From IMG/VR virus record IMGVR_UViG_3300036771_000036, positions 1 to 64,000 of that record: DNA of 64,000 bases. One strand, 5' to 3'. Every line of letters begins with the position of its first letter. Position 1 is the stretch's first letter. Under the pieces are notes generated by a model. The model searched no databases, was not told the DNA's origin, and saw only the letters and a program-made list of their open reading frames with translations. Shown in pieces: positions 42,501 through 50,048 of this stretch. The position numbers were made by a program, and so were the translations under genes. This stretch comes from a virus.

Positions 42501-43384
42501 TGGACAAACTGGATGATGAGAAGAAAAAGACAGAACGTAAATATAAAGATATCCTTGAGGATCAGAAGAAATTCTATGACTTGAAAAAAGGATTAATGAG
42601 TAATGATGCTATTGTTGTCACTGCCACACTTGGAATCATAAGTGGTGAGTACGATAAGCTGTTTGCAAATATCAAAGATCATACATTTGAGACATCTAAA
42701 CAGATGCAGAACATGGTTCAAGACTTCCAAACCTCTATGGAGGGATTGAATAAGTATAAGATAGGCGATTATTCTCCAGTTATTCCGGGTGAGAGTAGTA
42801 GTGGTTCTAGTGGGGATTCAGGCACAATTAAAGGAACTGTTGCATCCAGACAAGCATGGACTGAATATCTGAGCAATAAGCAATCTGCTGAGTCGATTAA
42901 AGAGCAAATGAAGAAGCTCGATAAGTCATCAACCCAATACAAGAATCTTGAGAATGATTTTAATAAACTTAAAACTAATAACGATCAATTACGTTCAGTC
43001 TATGGTTTCCCTGATGGTAGTTATAAGGATTTGGTTAGCAAGAAGATATTCTCTGCTGAATCAGGTGGAATAACTCCTAGTGATGTTCCTGCTGAAGGGC
43101 AGTACATCTTAGCTCATAAAAAAGAGCTGATCCTTAAGGAGTCTGATACAGGAAATATCCTAGATGTGGTCAATATTGTTCGTGGCATCACAGATAAATT
43201 TAAGGGTAAATTTGATTTCTCCAATTTGTTCAACAAGAAGAATGAATCGGTGTCATCAGATTCTGGTAATAAAATTCATATTGATAAAATTGAGATTCAT
43301 GCCAGCGACAAAGATACTGCCAACAGTTTAGGAGATAAGTTTACTTTAGGACTGCAAAGAAAATTAAATATGGGGATGATCTAG
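36581..43384 (+). CDS. tail tape measure protein with NlpC/P60 domain
   Basis: 2267 aa, similar in size to SPbeta YomI, the tape measure with wall hydrolases. N-terminal coiled coils; a TP901-type tape-measure core at ~340-640 (VTQLKRVMDESTDFEGMLSR ... ESGAIIGNSLKSVYSRITTM); hydrophobic stretches near 690-790 (ILTVGVALKGLLITSGIGLL). An NlpC/P60 peptidase lies around 1410-1530 with C1447 (ADCSQFVQEF) and H1500 (SHVGIYTG). Long coiled coils follow. The enzyme would open peptidoglycan during DNA entry. ATG after AAGGAAGTGG; terminator after the stop. Confidence 0.92.
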   Translation: MDNRLKIMVEAGINVGSSLKNINEEIKGIGKHPSLQKLNLSVSVDKSFVKAMNEFVAATKVLSTALEQQQKVINESVKTTKMLDGSIEKVTQRQLANGSIITQTTKKINEETKALNDQKKTLNDLSKELNGYTLASSRATKNKLGEATGSKNTYANDKNQKVTVNLDNSGNVKNYSELTNYLKQKEETLKKSEALDKAHYQALQEDQARRIALINKNLKEEEQRNQQFVNQLRTRFAEEQKIARNRDALDKAHAAAITENLNRKKAVADMEAKITAAQSKFKGNASAVAELTALNAQLGNISKVSNYKNALTELQTKLTQITSQAKLAGNEAKTLGQRFADAASKVALWGGATTSLYTVIRALKDMTNIIIQVDSQVTQLKRVMDESTDFEGMLSRSIQLANELGRSITEVNENAIGFARMGFDEDQTMNLAKTSTLLQNISELTPQESVDTLTAAMTIFNVEAGKSIEIANKLNEIDNNFAVTTQNLATSMTRAGASANTFGVSMEELLGHTTAIATATRESGAIIGNSLKSVYSRITTMDKSEGVLAEAGVSMRDLSGETRDVSDIIAELAGKWNGLSKETQQNTAVNLAGRYQLTRFLALMQNFPIAIEATETALHSQGSATRENEKYMQSLEARIQKMKTAWETLSVAFGEKLISNSIVDITSLMSGLMNTVAYLVDHVGALPVVFGIASLGVMALRTSFRLLIIEIVKTVSSVTGLKLQSIAASGGLGTLSMSAIKAKLTMQGLKASILTVGVALKGLLITSGIGLLFVGLGWAIEKVIGLFSDATKATEDFTDKAEELNQKQYDLSNLKALSKEYDELSKKTELSFEEKSRLAQIESELSSKYNITTTSVDGQTKSYEENNKAIQTQLGLKEDELKAARLAAEIEYNSNADKIERDIEKEKKALLEREKAYDDALAAYEANKTEWAKYDPVKDSYEYGIGKRANERLAVALKEQDALLTESKTSLQTTLNAKVLAYKGAGQSFVDEQESNNVEIKGLTREFLDIYAAAAAESGVSSNEFSENIKKVFYSIQRNDLANAEEGMNLLKEMPGITDLTATSLRNLSAALSRQNYQPVAEGLDGVADSADNLSNATDQTGQKVSVMSQKLNEMAAWATESKEDLELLNKAQTELAKKNTLSADTVKKMNDKYGDFIKVTGLSKDKILEFIKARKDEKKSFIDTEIEKTNVLIKASLTRIATIEAEMSARQKAINQIKEEYSDIAGKDTLEDIKTESRMGGIRSAISDKQVDLTEEKDKLNELMGILNTWKGIGSDVNEVIKNGDKAVQDATKSNDKSNQSYTDTNEILTETQKKLLSLADAIKKVQNERSTMVKGSKEYIASLKEEKKLLDEKIAKQEDALKNPSELVSTKIKTTTKAAPGESAPTSTSTSTSSNKSSTSSGSGTKLDTMLSAALGMQGQFKYQQIGGKFKGTFEEFKKRALADCSQFVQEFFEEFMDITLPRTAAQQSQQGTAVAKKDLKKGDLIFFETKKGYEASHVGIYTGNGKFIQMGTKSGLSEQSLDSSYWAPKYRSARRINGVGESTSTTSAPSTNSSATKVKTTSSDGKTTTEIVNATAKEREDAVRDTDLTNSSDKAQSYQLGIEIVEGVIAGSESAISALQSKRELSANKQSRYTQDSPEWRKEEMAQSSYLQQEQKLVEQENKDIRQQLIEQKITKGEYDLKLAENSAKWWDYQAQIDEKRKNVFDSQLSSYDKQIKADDDALAISDANLKLMTEGSVEYNKELKSQIPILEHKSSVLAKEIEYTKSLLASGKLNAEMTAYYNDRLQTFNLTLLDTNSALADVNKTLKDMRESAADNIIEEYKKVIEQRRDLELEALDQLREKEDKRHEKAIKNIDDEQKKFENYINARLKAFDRENTGVDYTEELQKKMDERQKITNKLNEISGDKSMDAKARRKELNDQLAAIDEEIRKFERDRERELIKQGLQDQLDDHKNYNDKIKDEEDKAHQDTLDKLDDEKKKTERKYKDILEDQKKFYDLKKGLMSNDAIVVTATLGIISGEYDKLFANIKDHTFETSKQMQNMVQDFQTSMEGLNKYKIGDYSPVIPGESSSGSSGDSGTIKGTVASRQAWTEYLSNKQSAESIKEQMKKLDKSSTQYKNLENDFNKLKTNNDQLRSVYGFPDGSYKDLVSKKIFSAESGGITPSDVPAEGQYILAHKKELILKESDTGNILDVVNIVRGITDKFKGKFDFSNLFNKKNESVSSDSGNKIHIDKIEIHASDKDTANSLGDKFTLGLQRKLNMGMI

Positions 43385-43410
43385 AGAGAGGAAACCCCTC
43401 TCTCTTTTTT
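43384..43410 (+). terminator. intrinsic terminator after tape measure
   Basis: GAGAGAGG / CCTCTCTC followed by six T. Confidence 0.85.
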
Positions 43411-43430
43411 AATTTTAAAAGGGGGTATAC

Positions 43431-46400
43431 ATGCTAGGCGAGATTGATTACACAAAAAAGCCAATTAAACCGCAATACTTTTTAGCTAAGCCTGATGGGG
43501 AACCTGTTTCTAAATTAAGTGAAGCTTTCAATGATAGTATGATTATTAAACTTAATGATGTCTCAGAGCTATCACTGAGTCTTCCTTATAAAATAGATGT
43601 TCATCACAGATCAGTGAAAAACAAAAACGTAGACATTATAAAAGAGAAGTATCTAATTCAGGTAGTAGTAGGTAATAGCTCGGAATGGTTTATTGTTAAA
43701 ACTATTGAAGATAGTATTGACGATTCAGACATTATGAACGTTAAATGCATGTCTCTTACTTATGAGTTATCCAAAAAAATAATTAAGAGTTTTTCAGCAG
43801 AGTCGGTAGGTGCAGACAGAGTAATTAATGATCTGCTCACAATGGGGGATACTATTTGGAATGTAGATTACATTGATCCTGACTTTCAATTGACATATCG
43901 AGCATTTGATTTTCCATCTTCTACTGTCCTTGAAGCAATTTATTCAGTTGCTGAAACATACAATGCAATTGTTAAGTTTGACACGAACAACAGAACGTTG
44001 CGAATGACTAAGCCTGAAGAAACGGGTATTAATATGGGGCTCACAGTTTCATATGGAAAACTAATGAAAAATATGAGTCGCAACAAAGATGCCGATCAGA
44101 TGGTTACACGTCTGCTTGCTTCAGGTAAAGATGGATTAGGTATTCAAAAGGTTAATCCAACTGGACAAAATTTCATTGAAAATTACGGATACTTTATTTA
44201 CCCATTTGAACGAGATGCAAATAAGAACGTCATCTCATCTAGTCATTGGATGAGTGATTCACTATGTCATGCTTTGCTTGACTATGATATTTTGGTTGAG
44301 AGTAAGAATGGACTGTTTAAACAATATCTCGAAGAACTCGAAGGCTATGAAACACAGTTAAACCAACTGAAGATTGACTTGAACAAGCTACAGCAAGATG
44401 AGAAAGTTGTTCAGGAAGTTACCTTAGCTCAACAATTTAGTGACAAGATGTATTTTGAAAAGTATCAACACAGTGGAAGTACGTCTCGCATATTCAAATT
44501 AAACAAAGGGTACAACTATGCAGCTATGATTAAGGTTGACTCCTCATCTGGTTTAACTGTTGCATTGAATGGATCTGTTAAACCAACCATTTCAGGCAGA
44601 TGGGTTATGCTGGGCAAGTTAAACAATTTAGAAACAACCACAATTAGTGTAAGTGGATCATCTACAGGTGTGTTCATGCAAGTAGCAACGATATCTGTTG
44701 AAGAGTATCAAATGACTAGCAATGATAATGTTATTGTAGAAAGATATAGTTTGGACAATAAAGAAGCTCAAATCAATCTTAAGCAAATTGAGATTAGCAA
44801 CAAACTGAATCAGATCACAGGCGTTCAGAATCGAATCAGCTCGTTACACACTTTGCTAGACTCAGACAACAATTTTACTAGCCAGCAACTAATCGAGCTT
44901 AATAAGTATTTGTTCGTGCAGGAATTTAGTGATGATGTATACATAGATGAAAAAGATTTGTACGAAGCAACATTGGAGAAATTCAAAGAGCTACAAGTAC
45001 CACTTATTTCTGCTGAGATTGATATCGTTAATTTCTTAGAAATGATCGAAGAACAACGTAATTGGAAGAAACTTAACCTTGGGGATTTTATTAATGTTAA
45101 GTATCAACCATTAGATATTAATTTGACTGCTCGTATCAGTGAGATTAATTATGACTATGGTAGTTCAAATATTAAACTCACATTGAGTAACACAAAAAAT
45201 GTCGACGATGAGACGGCGAGAATAGAGAAATTTCTTAAGAATTCTAAGAATACTAGTGTAGTAGTAGATACCAGCAAAACCAAGTGGGGGCAGGCTGTAA
45301 TTGCTTCGAATGACATAACTACACTGTTCGAAAACTTCTGGGACAGAGCAACTAACACTATCAACATGGCGAATAACGAGGCCACCCAAATCGACAATCG
45401 TGGGATAACGGTGTACGATAAAGATGATCACTTGAGGTTCATTAGGATCACACATGGAATAGTAGGTATGACAGATAATGGTGGAATCTCCTATAAGATG
45501 GCAATCACTCCCACACATTTGGTCGCAGACAATGTATGGGGAAAATTATTTGTTGGTGAGCGCTTAACCCTTGGTGATATCGATGGGTTACTTGAGATCA
45601 CAGGGCCAAAGTTTATGATTTATGATAGAAACAAGAGACTCGTTCAACAGATGGGATTGTTGTCTGATAATCCAGATGTATTTGGTACAGTTGTTAATAG
45701 ATTCGCCAATGCCAATTCGACCAACTTAACAAAAACAAATGAGATTGGGATGAATAATAGTCGCGGGTTTTATATTGATAAGTTTAGAAATGGTGTAAGA
45801 TCTGATGTGCTAACCTTATCGACAGATGGAAATTTTAGATTGCGTGTTGGCGATGACAATGAAATTATTACTATTTCAGAAAAGGGATTTGGGATTGGGC
45901 ATCAAACATGGGAAAAATCTCCATTTAGAGTTAATTATTTCGGAGAATGTTGGCTAGAATCGTTGTGGGCAGTAAACGCTTATATCACTAACTCAAAATT
46001 TGAAAATGGTGAATTGAACGGTAACAAGCTTACACTCCGTGACGGAGGAAATTTGATGAAGCTGTGGCCCCGCGAAGGATTCTGGGCGGGTTCAGAGGCC
46101 GAAGGTGCAGATGACCCACTACTGGCTCCAATGTGGATTAAAATGGATGGCACGGCAATCTTCAAGAAGCTTGTTGTTACAGATAAAAACAATACACTCC
46201 TCATTGACTCTGAAAAGAAATACATAGACTTTGGTGGATTTGATGCTATCGGAATTGGTGCTTTGGATGCTGAATTATTAGCAGCGAATATGCTTACTGT
46301 ACAGGATGGAATCATATCTAACCTCACCGCTGGAAAACTGTCCACACTCACCAATGCAGCACTTACTAATTGGTCAAACTACATTCATATTGAAGGTAAT

Positions 46401-46955
46401 GCTATTAGATGGCTTACTGGTAAAGTCAAAGCAGGAAGTGGTACGCACAAGGCGTTGTCTGATGGTAGATTGTTGTATTGGGTTACATCAGAACAGGCAG
46501 GATTAATGACGGTAGAGGAAACTCCATGGCCTGTGATGATCTATGATATGGAGGAGAAAGAGAAAGCAAAGTTCTACTTCGAAGGTAGTGGTGAGTCAGC
46601 TTATCCTGTTATTAATATGGGTGAGGGTGACAGACAGGGGTATGGTAGAGGACAGATTACTAAACCTAATGGAAGCTTTGAGTTTTTGTACAGCAATAGC
46701 AACTTAGGAAGAGAAAGAAGTCTAAAGCTTCGAGACAGTGGCGTATTCATTAAAAGTGAGTCAGGAGAAATAAGTTTAGAATCAAAAGATTTTATTGTTG
46801 TAACCGATGGCGGTAATGTCCAGATTGGTTTGACTAACGGGACTAAATTTGAATTAACATCAACCGGAGATGTCAATGTTAAAGCATCCAGAAACATGAA
46901 TCTCGAAGCCACAGGCATAATGAATTTGAAAGCAAGTCGTATTAATTTGAACTAA
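43431..46955 (+). CDS. tail endopeptidase / tail tip protein
   Basis: 1174 aa. The N-terminal ~600 residues resemble the prophage tail endopeptidase (Tal) family (RLLASGKDGLGIQKVNPTGQ, then LNLGDFINVKYQPLD), with a coiled coil near 300-330. The C-terminal half is a beta-rich fibre (IDNRGITVYDKDDHLRFIRI, VVTDGGNVQIGLTNGTKFEL). It would form the tail tip below the distal tail ring. The Dit gene is unusually far downstream (50 kb) rather than immediately before it. Confidence 0.75.
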   Translation: MLGEIDYTKKPIKPQYFLAKPDGEPVSKLSEAFNDSMIIKLNDVSELSLSLPYKIDVHHRSVKNKNVDIIKEKYLIQVVVGNSSEWFIVKTIEDSIDDSDIMNVKCMSLTYELSKKIIKSFSAESVGADRVINDLLTMGDTIWNVDYIDPDFQLTYRAFDFPSSTVLEAIYSVAETYNAIVKFDTNNRTLRMTKPEETGINMGLTVSYGKLMKNMSRNKDADQMVTRLLASGKDGLGIQKVNPTGQNFIENYGYFIYPFERDANKNVISSSHWMSDSLCHALLDYDILVESKNGLFKQYLEELEGYETQLNQLKIDLNKLQQDEKVVQEVTLAQQFSDKMYFEKYQHSGSTSRIFKLNKGYNYAAMIKVDSSSGLTVALNGSVKPTISGRWVMLGKLNNLETTTISVSGSSTGVFMQVATISVEEYQMTSNDNVIVERYSLDNKEAQINLKQIEISNKLNQITGVQNRISSLHTLLDSDNNFTSQQLIELNKYLFVQEFSDDVYIDEKDLYEATLEKFKELQVPLISAEIDIVNFLEMIEEQRNWKKLNLGDFINVKYQPLDINLTARISEINYDYGSSNIKLTLSNTKNVDDETARIEKFLKNSKNTSVVVDTSKTKWGQAVIASNDITTLFENFWDRATNTINMANNEATQIDNRGITVYDKDDHLRFIRITHGIVGMTDNGGISYKMAITPTHLVADNVWGKLFVGERLTLGDIDGLLEITGPKFMIYDRNKRLVQQMGLLSDNPDVFGTVVNRFANANSTNLTKTNEIGMNNSRGFYIDKFRNGVRSDVLTLSTDGNFRLRVGDDNEIITISEKGFGIGHQTWEKSPFRVNYFGECWLESLWAVNAYITNSKFENGELNGNKLTLRDGGNLMKLWPREGFWAGSEAEGADDPLLAPMWIKMDGTAIFKKLVVTDKNNTLLIDSEKKYIDFGGFDAIGIGALDAELLAANMLTVQDGIISNLTAGKLSTLTNAALTNWSNYIHIEGNAIRWLTGKVKAGSGTHKALSDGRLLYWVTSEQAGLMTVEETPWPVMIYDMEEKEKAKFYFEGSGESAYPVINMGEGDRQGYGRGQITKPNGSFEFLYSNSNLGRERSLKLRDSGVFIKSESGEISLESKDFIVVTDGGNVQIGLTNGTKFELTSTGDVNVKASRNMNLEATGIMNLKASRINLN

Positions 46956-46982
46956 AGTTTTCCATCTTCATAGCCGATAATA

Positions 46983-46999
46983 ATGGTATAGTATACCAT
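46983..46999 (+). promoter_or_regulatory. extended -10 promoter buried in a 17-bp palindrome
   Basis: ATGGTATA-G-TATACCAT is a perfect palindrome; within it TGGTATAGT is an extended -10. A dimeric protein on this site would directly block the promoter of the moron at 47032. Confidence 0.55.
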
Positions 47000-47031
47000 G
47001 TGATAGCTATATCATTATGCGGAGGTGCAAT

Positions 47032-47832
47032 ATGAAAAAGATGTTAAAAAAATTACCAACATTCATGCTAGGGGCAGTTGTCGGGATTACACTTACAGCA
47101 GGCACAGCAGTAGGAGCAGCTACATACTTAAAAGCAACTCAATCAAACGTAAAGATTGTTGTAGATGGCACACAAGTGAAATTGTCCGATTCGCCACTTA
47201 ACGTGAATGGACGGTTATACTTGCCTGTACGAGACACAGCTAATGCTCTTGGTTATTCTGTTGAGTCAGTAACTAGCTCTAAAGTTTCATTAAAAGAAGG
47301 CACGTCAGCAAGCAACACGACTACAAATAATGGAACGACTAGCTCTAACAATGGTTCAACGGGCGGTCAGTCTGGAACGGGTGCGACCAATCCGAGTAAT
47401 TCCAATAGTGGATCATCAAGTACAACAGCAAGTAAGAAGGTGAAAAATTTGCGGGAAACGTACAGTACAGATGGGAAATTGGACGCAGAGAAGATTCGTA
47501 CAGCGCTAAACAATGGTACTCTAGACGTAAACGCTCAAGATAGCGATACGATGGATACATTGCTACACTTTGCTGTGCTTGATGAAGACTTTGAAGCTTA
47601 CAAAGCCATTAAGAGAAATGCATTAAGCCCAAACATTCAAAACAAAGACGGACAGACAGCTCTTATGTTGGCTGTAATTAATGATCGAGATTTTTATTTC
47701 GGAGAAATTAAAGACATGAAGCCCGATGTGACGATTAAAGACAAAGCGGGAAAACAGGCAATAGATTATGCTGACCCTAAGTCAACATATTATTCCTCAT
47801 TAAGAGCGTATGCATTGTTCAACAACAAATAA
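47032..47832 (+). CDS. secreted moron: stalk (copper amine oxidase N-like) plus ankyrin repeats
   Basis: 266 aa. A signal peptide (MKKMLKKLPTFMLGAVVGIT, then LTAGTAVGAA) is followed by a copper-amine-oxidase-N/stalk domain (VKLSDSPLNVNGRLYLPVRD, then ANALGYSVESV). A ~60-residue Ser/Thr/Asn/Gly linker and two or three ankyrin repeats (DTLLHFAVLDEDFEAYKAIK, NKDGQTALMLAVIND) complete it. Stalk domains are abundant in Paenibacillus cell-surface proteins. It has its own promoter and terminator between tail genes, so it is a moron, probably expressed in the lysogen at the cell surface. Confidence 0.8.
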   Translation: MKKMLKKLPTFMLGAVVGITLTAGTAVGAATYLKATQSNVKIVVDGTQVKLSDSPLNVNGRLYLPVRDTANALGYSVESVTSSKVSLKEGTSASNTTTNNGTTSSNNGSTGGQSGTGATNPSNSNSGSSSTTASKKVKNLRETYSTDGKLDAEKIRTALNNGTLDVNAQDSDTMDTLLHFAVLDEDFEAYKAIKRNALSPNIQNKDGQTALMLAVINDRDFYFGEIKDMKPDVTIKDKAGKQAIDYADPKSTYYSSLRAYALFNNK

Positions 47833-47844
47833 TAAATCACACAC

Positions 47845-47869
47845 GAGCACTCAGCAATGGGTGCTTTTT
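47845..47869 (+). terminator. intrinsic terminator of the moron
   Basis: GAGCAC...GTGCT followed by TTTTC. Confidence 0.7.
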
Positions 47870-47932
47870 CTATGCAAATCTTTACGATTTCAACCCTCTT
47901 GAATTATATTGTGTATAAGGGAGGTGGAGAGA

Positions 47933-48103
47933 ACGAAGCGTTGTCAATGTGGATCATTTGCTAACCTACACTATATGTCTAAAAAGAAACGTGTAAATCA
48001 AACTATCACAATGGTTCATAATGTTCCAGTCTATGTATGCGATGATTGCGGTTTTAGTTTTATGACAGGTTCAGATAGTAAGCAGTTTGCAAGTAGTACA
48101 TAG
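47933..48103 (+). CDS. YgiT-like small zinc-finger peptide, start unclear
   Basis: About 56 aa with two CxxC-type pairs (KRCQCGSFANLHYMSKKKR, VPVYVCDDCGFSFMT), resembling the YgiT-type zinc finger of MqsA-like antitoxin N-termini. The strong AAGGGAGG (47917-47924) is followed eight bases later by ACG, which would give the expected MKRCQCG; the in-frame GTG at 47924 lies within the Shine-Dalgarno. Either an ACG start or a mutated ATG is implied. No toxin partner with an HTH is adjacent. Confidence 0.5.
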   Translation, partial: TKRCQCGSFANLHYMSKKKRVNQTITMVHNVPVYVCDDCGFSFMTGSDSKQFASST

Positions 48104-48228
48104 AATAGAGTTACACAGTGTCACGCTTTCCTGATGGAGTAAACCCATTGAAGCCGTATGCAATCACTAGCCATATAAATCAGATGTGTTCTGATCGGTC
48201 TTATGGTGTTCATCATTCTAGTATCATG

Positions 48229-48237
48229 TGGTATAAT
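48229..48237 (+). promoter_or_regulatory. extended -10 promoter of the mini-toxin
   Basis: TGGTATAAT with TATAAT at 48232-48237; TTCATC lies 17 bp upstream as a weak -35. Confidence 0.6.
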
Positions 48238-48296
48238 ATTCCTTAACAACAGAATGGCTAATATGGGCGGTCGGCTAGTCTCCTGCAAAGGAGGTG

Positions 48297-48386
48297 ATGC
48301 CTGTGGAAGTGAAAGATACACTTATGTTGATGATTCAATTCGCAACGTTGGTGATTTTGATTCTTTCCTTCAACAAAAAGAAATAG
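48297..48386 (+). CDS. type I toxin of the holin-like (TxpA/YonT/BsrG) class
   Basis: 29 aa: MPVEVKDTLMLMIQFATLVI, then LILSFNKKK. A short N-terminal amphipathic segment, one TM helix and a Lys-rich end are the hallmark of the Hol_Tox family. AAAGGAGGTGATG gives a very strong ribosome site, which in these systems is occluded in the full-length RNA. SPbeta carries YonT in its late region, so a toxin here is expected. An overlapping antisense RNA from the other strand, covering the 3' region, is expected by family but not proven. Confidence 0.8.
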   Translation: MPVEVKDTLMLMIQFATLVILILSFNKKK

Positions 48387-48498
48387 ACCGCCCTCGGCAA
48401 AGGTGACGGTCATATTTCAATTACCTATGCACAGCCACCGCCCTTAGAAGCGGCTGTTGTAAAGAGTAGGGATGTTCGCGCATCCTTGCTCTTTTTTT
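48387..48498 (+). ncRNA. structured 3' region of the toxin mRNA and terminator
   Basis: It contains GACCG...CGGTC (about 48386-48410), CCGC-CCTTAGAA-GCGG, and the terminator GAGTAGGGATG / CATCCTTGCTC (48464-48491) with seven T. Stretches of this style (GGCAAAGGTGACGGTC) recur in Hol_Tox loci, where an antisense RNA pairs with the toxin message. Confidence 0.55.
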
Positions 48499-48607
48499 AT
48501 TGTATCCATAGTGTAGCACATAAATTCCCAAAATTCCACATTCACAATGCTGGTTATTGAACAGTTATAAGCTCATTCTTAAATGCCCAATAAGGAGATT
48601 AGGTAAA

Positions 48608-48997
48608 ATGGTAAAAGTGAAACCGATTCGTCCAACTAAAGTTATAGTCAATAGTGAAGAAGAATACAGAGCATTCGTTGATTTTGCTCATGGCGTGAAT
48701 CAACCATATGACCAGATTATTGAGGAAATTAATGAGAGATTAAGAAATCATGTTCGTTCACCTAAAAAGGGTAGTATTGAACATAAATTGATGCAGCAAC
48801 GCTTGCAGGGATATCCCAATTTCAAGAATACCATTGCTAAAGAATTGATTGATACCCACAATATTACTCCTGAATTAGCTACCAAATATGCTTTCAGTGA
48901 CGAGATTAATGATCAAATCATGGATGATATTGCATGGGCACAGTACATGGGGCCCGAGTATTGGGCAGATTCGGCAATGGATGAATTTGTGAGGTGA
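48608..48997 (+). CDS. small protein of the IRPT-N-terminus group
   Basis: 129 aa starting MVKVKPIRPTKVIVNSEEEY, with acidic helices after it (EIINERL-type) and a C-terminus WAQYMGPEYWADSAMDEFVR. The N-terminal motif KPIRPT is shared with the 18460 protein 30 kb away. ATG after AAGGAGATTAGG. Function unknown. Confidence 0.6.
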   Translation: MVKVKPIRPTKVIVNSEEEYRAFVDFAHGVNQPYDQIIEEINERLRNHVRSPKKGSIEHKLMQQRLQGYPNFKNTIAKELIDTHNITPELATKYAFSDEINDQIMDDIAWAQYMGPEYWADSAMDEFVR

Positions 48998-49008
48998 GGG
49001 AGGTTAAA

Positions 49009-49299
49009 ATTCCTAATACACCATTAACACGTTCCAAATTAGCCAATCTACACTCACACACTCCAATGTCTGAACGTTTAGCAAAACGAAAGTCGATTGA
49101 CTTATGCGACAATCATATCGTTGTTGATGTAGGCGATGGATTTGTAAAGATTGTTCCGATCAATACATCCAAGACCCACACATACATAGACAGTGAGTAT
49201 GCTGAACAATTTCTAAAAGAAGTTCATAGCAAACCAACTGAAGCAGTTAAGCAGCGCAACAAACAGGCACAAGCATTACTACATAGGTTACAACGTTAA
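49009..49299 (+). CDS. small protein, predicted AUU start
   Basis: 96 aa from ATT 49009 (MPNTPLTRSKLANLHSHTPM), with a beta segment (NHIVVDVGDGFVKIVPINTS) and a basic helix containing KPTE. GGGAGGT (48998-49004) is placed four to six bases before the ATT; GTG 48994, overlapping the previous stop, lies before that Shine-Dalgarno and has none of its own. Confidence 0.5.
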   Translation: MPNTPLTRSKLANLHSHTPMSERLAKRKSIDLCDNHIVVDVGDGFVKIVPINTSKTHTYIDSEYAEQFLKEVHSKPTEAVKQRNKQAQALLHRLQR

Positions 49300-49321
49300 T
49301 ACTGAATTCTAGGGGGATTGG

Positions 49322-49654
49322 ATGAAGGAATTTAAGGGATTGATTGAACAATTTGAAGAAAACAAGCAGCAATACTATACTCAAGAAAATCAACGAGAAC
49401 GCAACCTAATCTCTACAACGCAATTGGCTTCTACTCCAACACTTGAAGGTGAAGATGCTAAACGATTACTGGATTCTCTTCAGAACAAACCAACTGAACG
49501 ATCACGCAAGAACGCTGAGAAACTGAAGGAGCATTTTGCATCAATTGAACATGGCTATCTGAAGACCGCTAAAAGGCTTCCAAGAGTGAATGGAATTATA
49601 ACATTGGATAGAAATAATGTGGATCATGTGGCGTGGGGTGAAGGGTATGAATAA
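49322..49654 (+). CDS. small helical protein
   Basis: 110 aa. LKGEDA-like block (LEGEDAKRLLDSLQNKPTER) followed by a basic helix and a beta C-terminus (RVNGIITLDRNNVDHVAW). The KPTE and GxDAxR blocks echo proteins at 49009 and 18707. Stop overlaps the next gene. Unrecognised. Confidence 0.55.
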   Translation: MKEFKGLIEQFEENKQQYYTQENQRERNLISTTQLASTPTLEGEDAKRLLDSLQNKPTERSRKNAEKLKEHFASIEHGYLKTAKRLPRVNGIITLDRNNVDHVAWGEGYE

Positions 49655-49850
49655 TCAGGATAATCCAATGGCAAAAGTCAGAGAAATTGTTCAAAAAGCT
49701 ATGAAGGAAAAGGGAATCACAATTGATGATGTAAGAGCAGACTTGGCAGCGTATAGACGTGGTGAAGAGTATACTTATGGTGAAGAATACATCGAAGAAG
49801 ATGATTTTGTTCCTTATATGAACACAAAAGCGTGGGACGATTTTGAGTAA
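49647..49850 (+). CDS. small acidic protein
   Basis: 67 aa: a helical basic half (NPMAKVREIVQKAMKEKGIT) and an acidic, Tyr-rich end (GEEYTYGEEYIEEDDFVPYM). ATG overlaps the previous stop; GGTGAAGGG is upstream. Function unknown. Confidence 0.5.
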   Translation: MNNQDNPMAKVREIVQKAMKEKGITIDDVRADLAAYRRGEEYTYGEEYIEEDDFVPYMNTKAWDDFE

Positions 49851-49889
49851 ACTCTTACATGGAAAAGTAGACGAAGGGAGTAGAGGCGA

Positions 49890-50048
49890 TTGATATTTAA
49901 AGATGCTGAGATCACACTAGATACACCTGAGAAAGTGGAACTGTTCAATAAATTGTTACACGAAAAGGGAAGAGTAAATGAAGATTTGATTCAAAAAATC
50001 AAAAATACACCTGCTATCCCAAGAAGAAAGAAGAGGGAGGTGACCTAA
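49890..50048 (+). CDS. 52-aa charged peptide upstream of Dit
   Basis: MIFKDAEITLDTPEKVELFN, then a basic helix ending PRRKKREVT. TTG start eight bases after GGGAG. Its end contains the GGAGGTGA used by the next gene, and its TAA abuts the predicted AUU start there. Confidence 0.5.
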   Translation: MIFKDAEITLDTPEKVELFNKLLHEKGRVNEDLIQKIKNTPAIPRRKKREVT

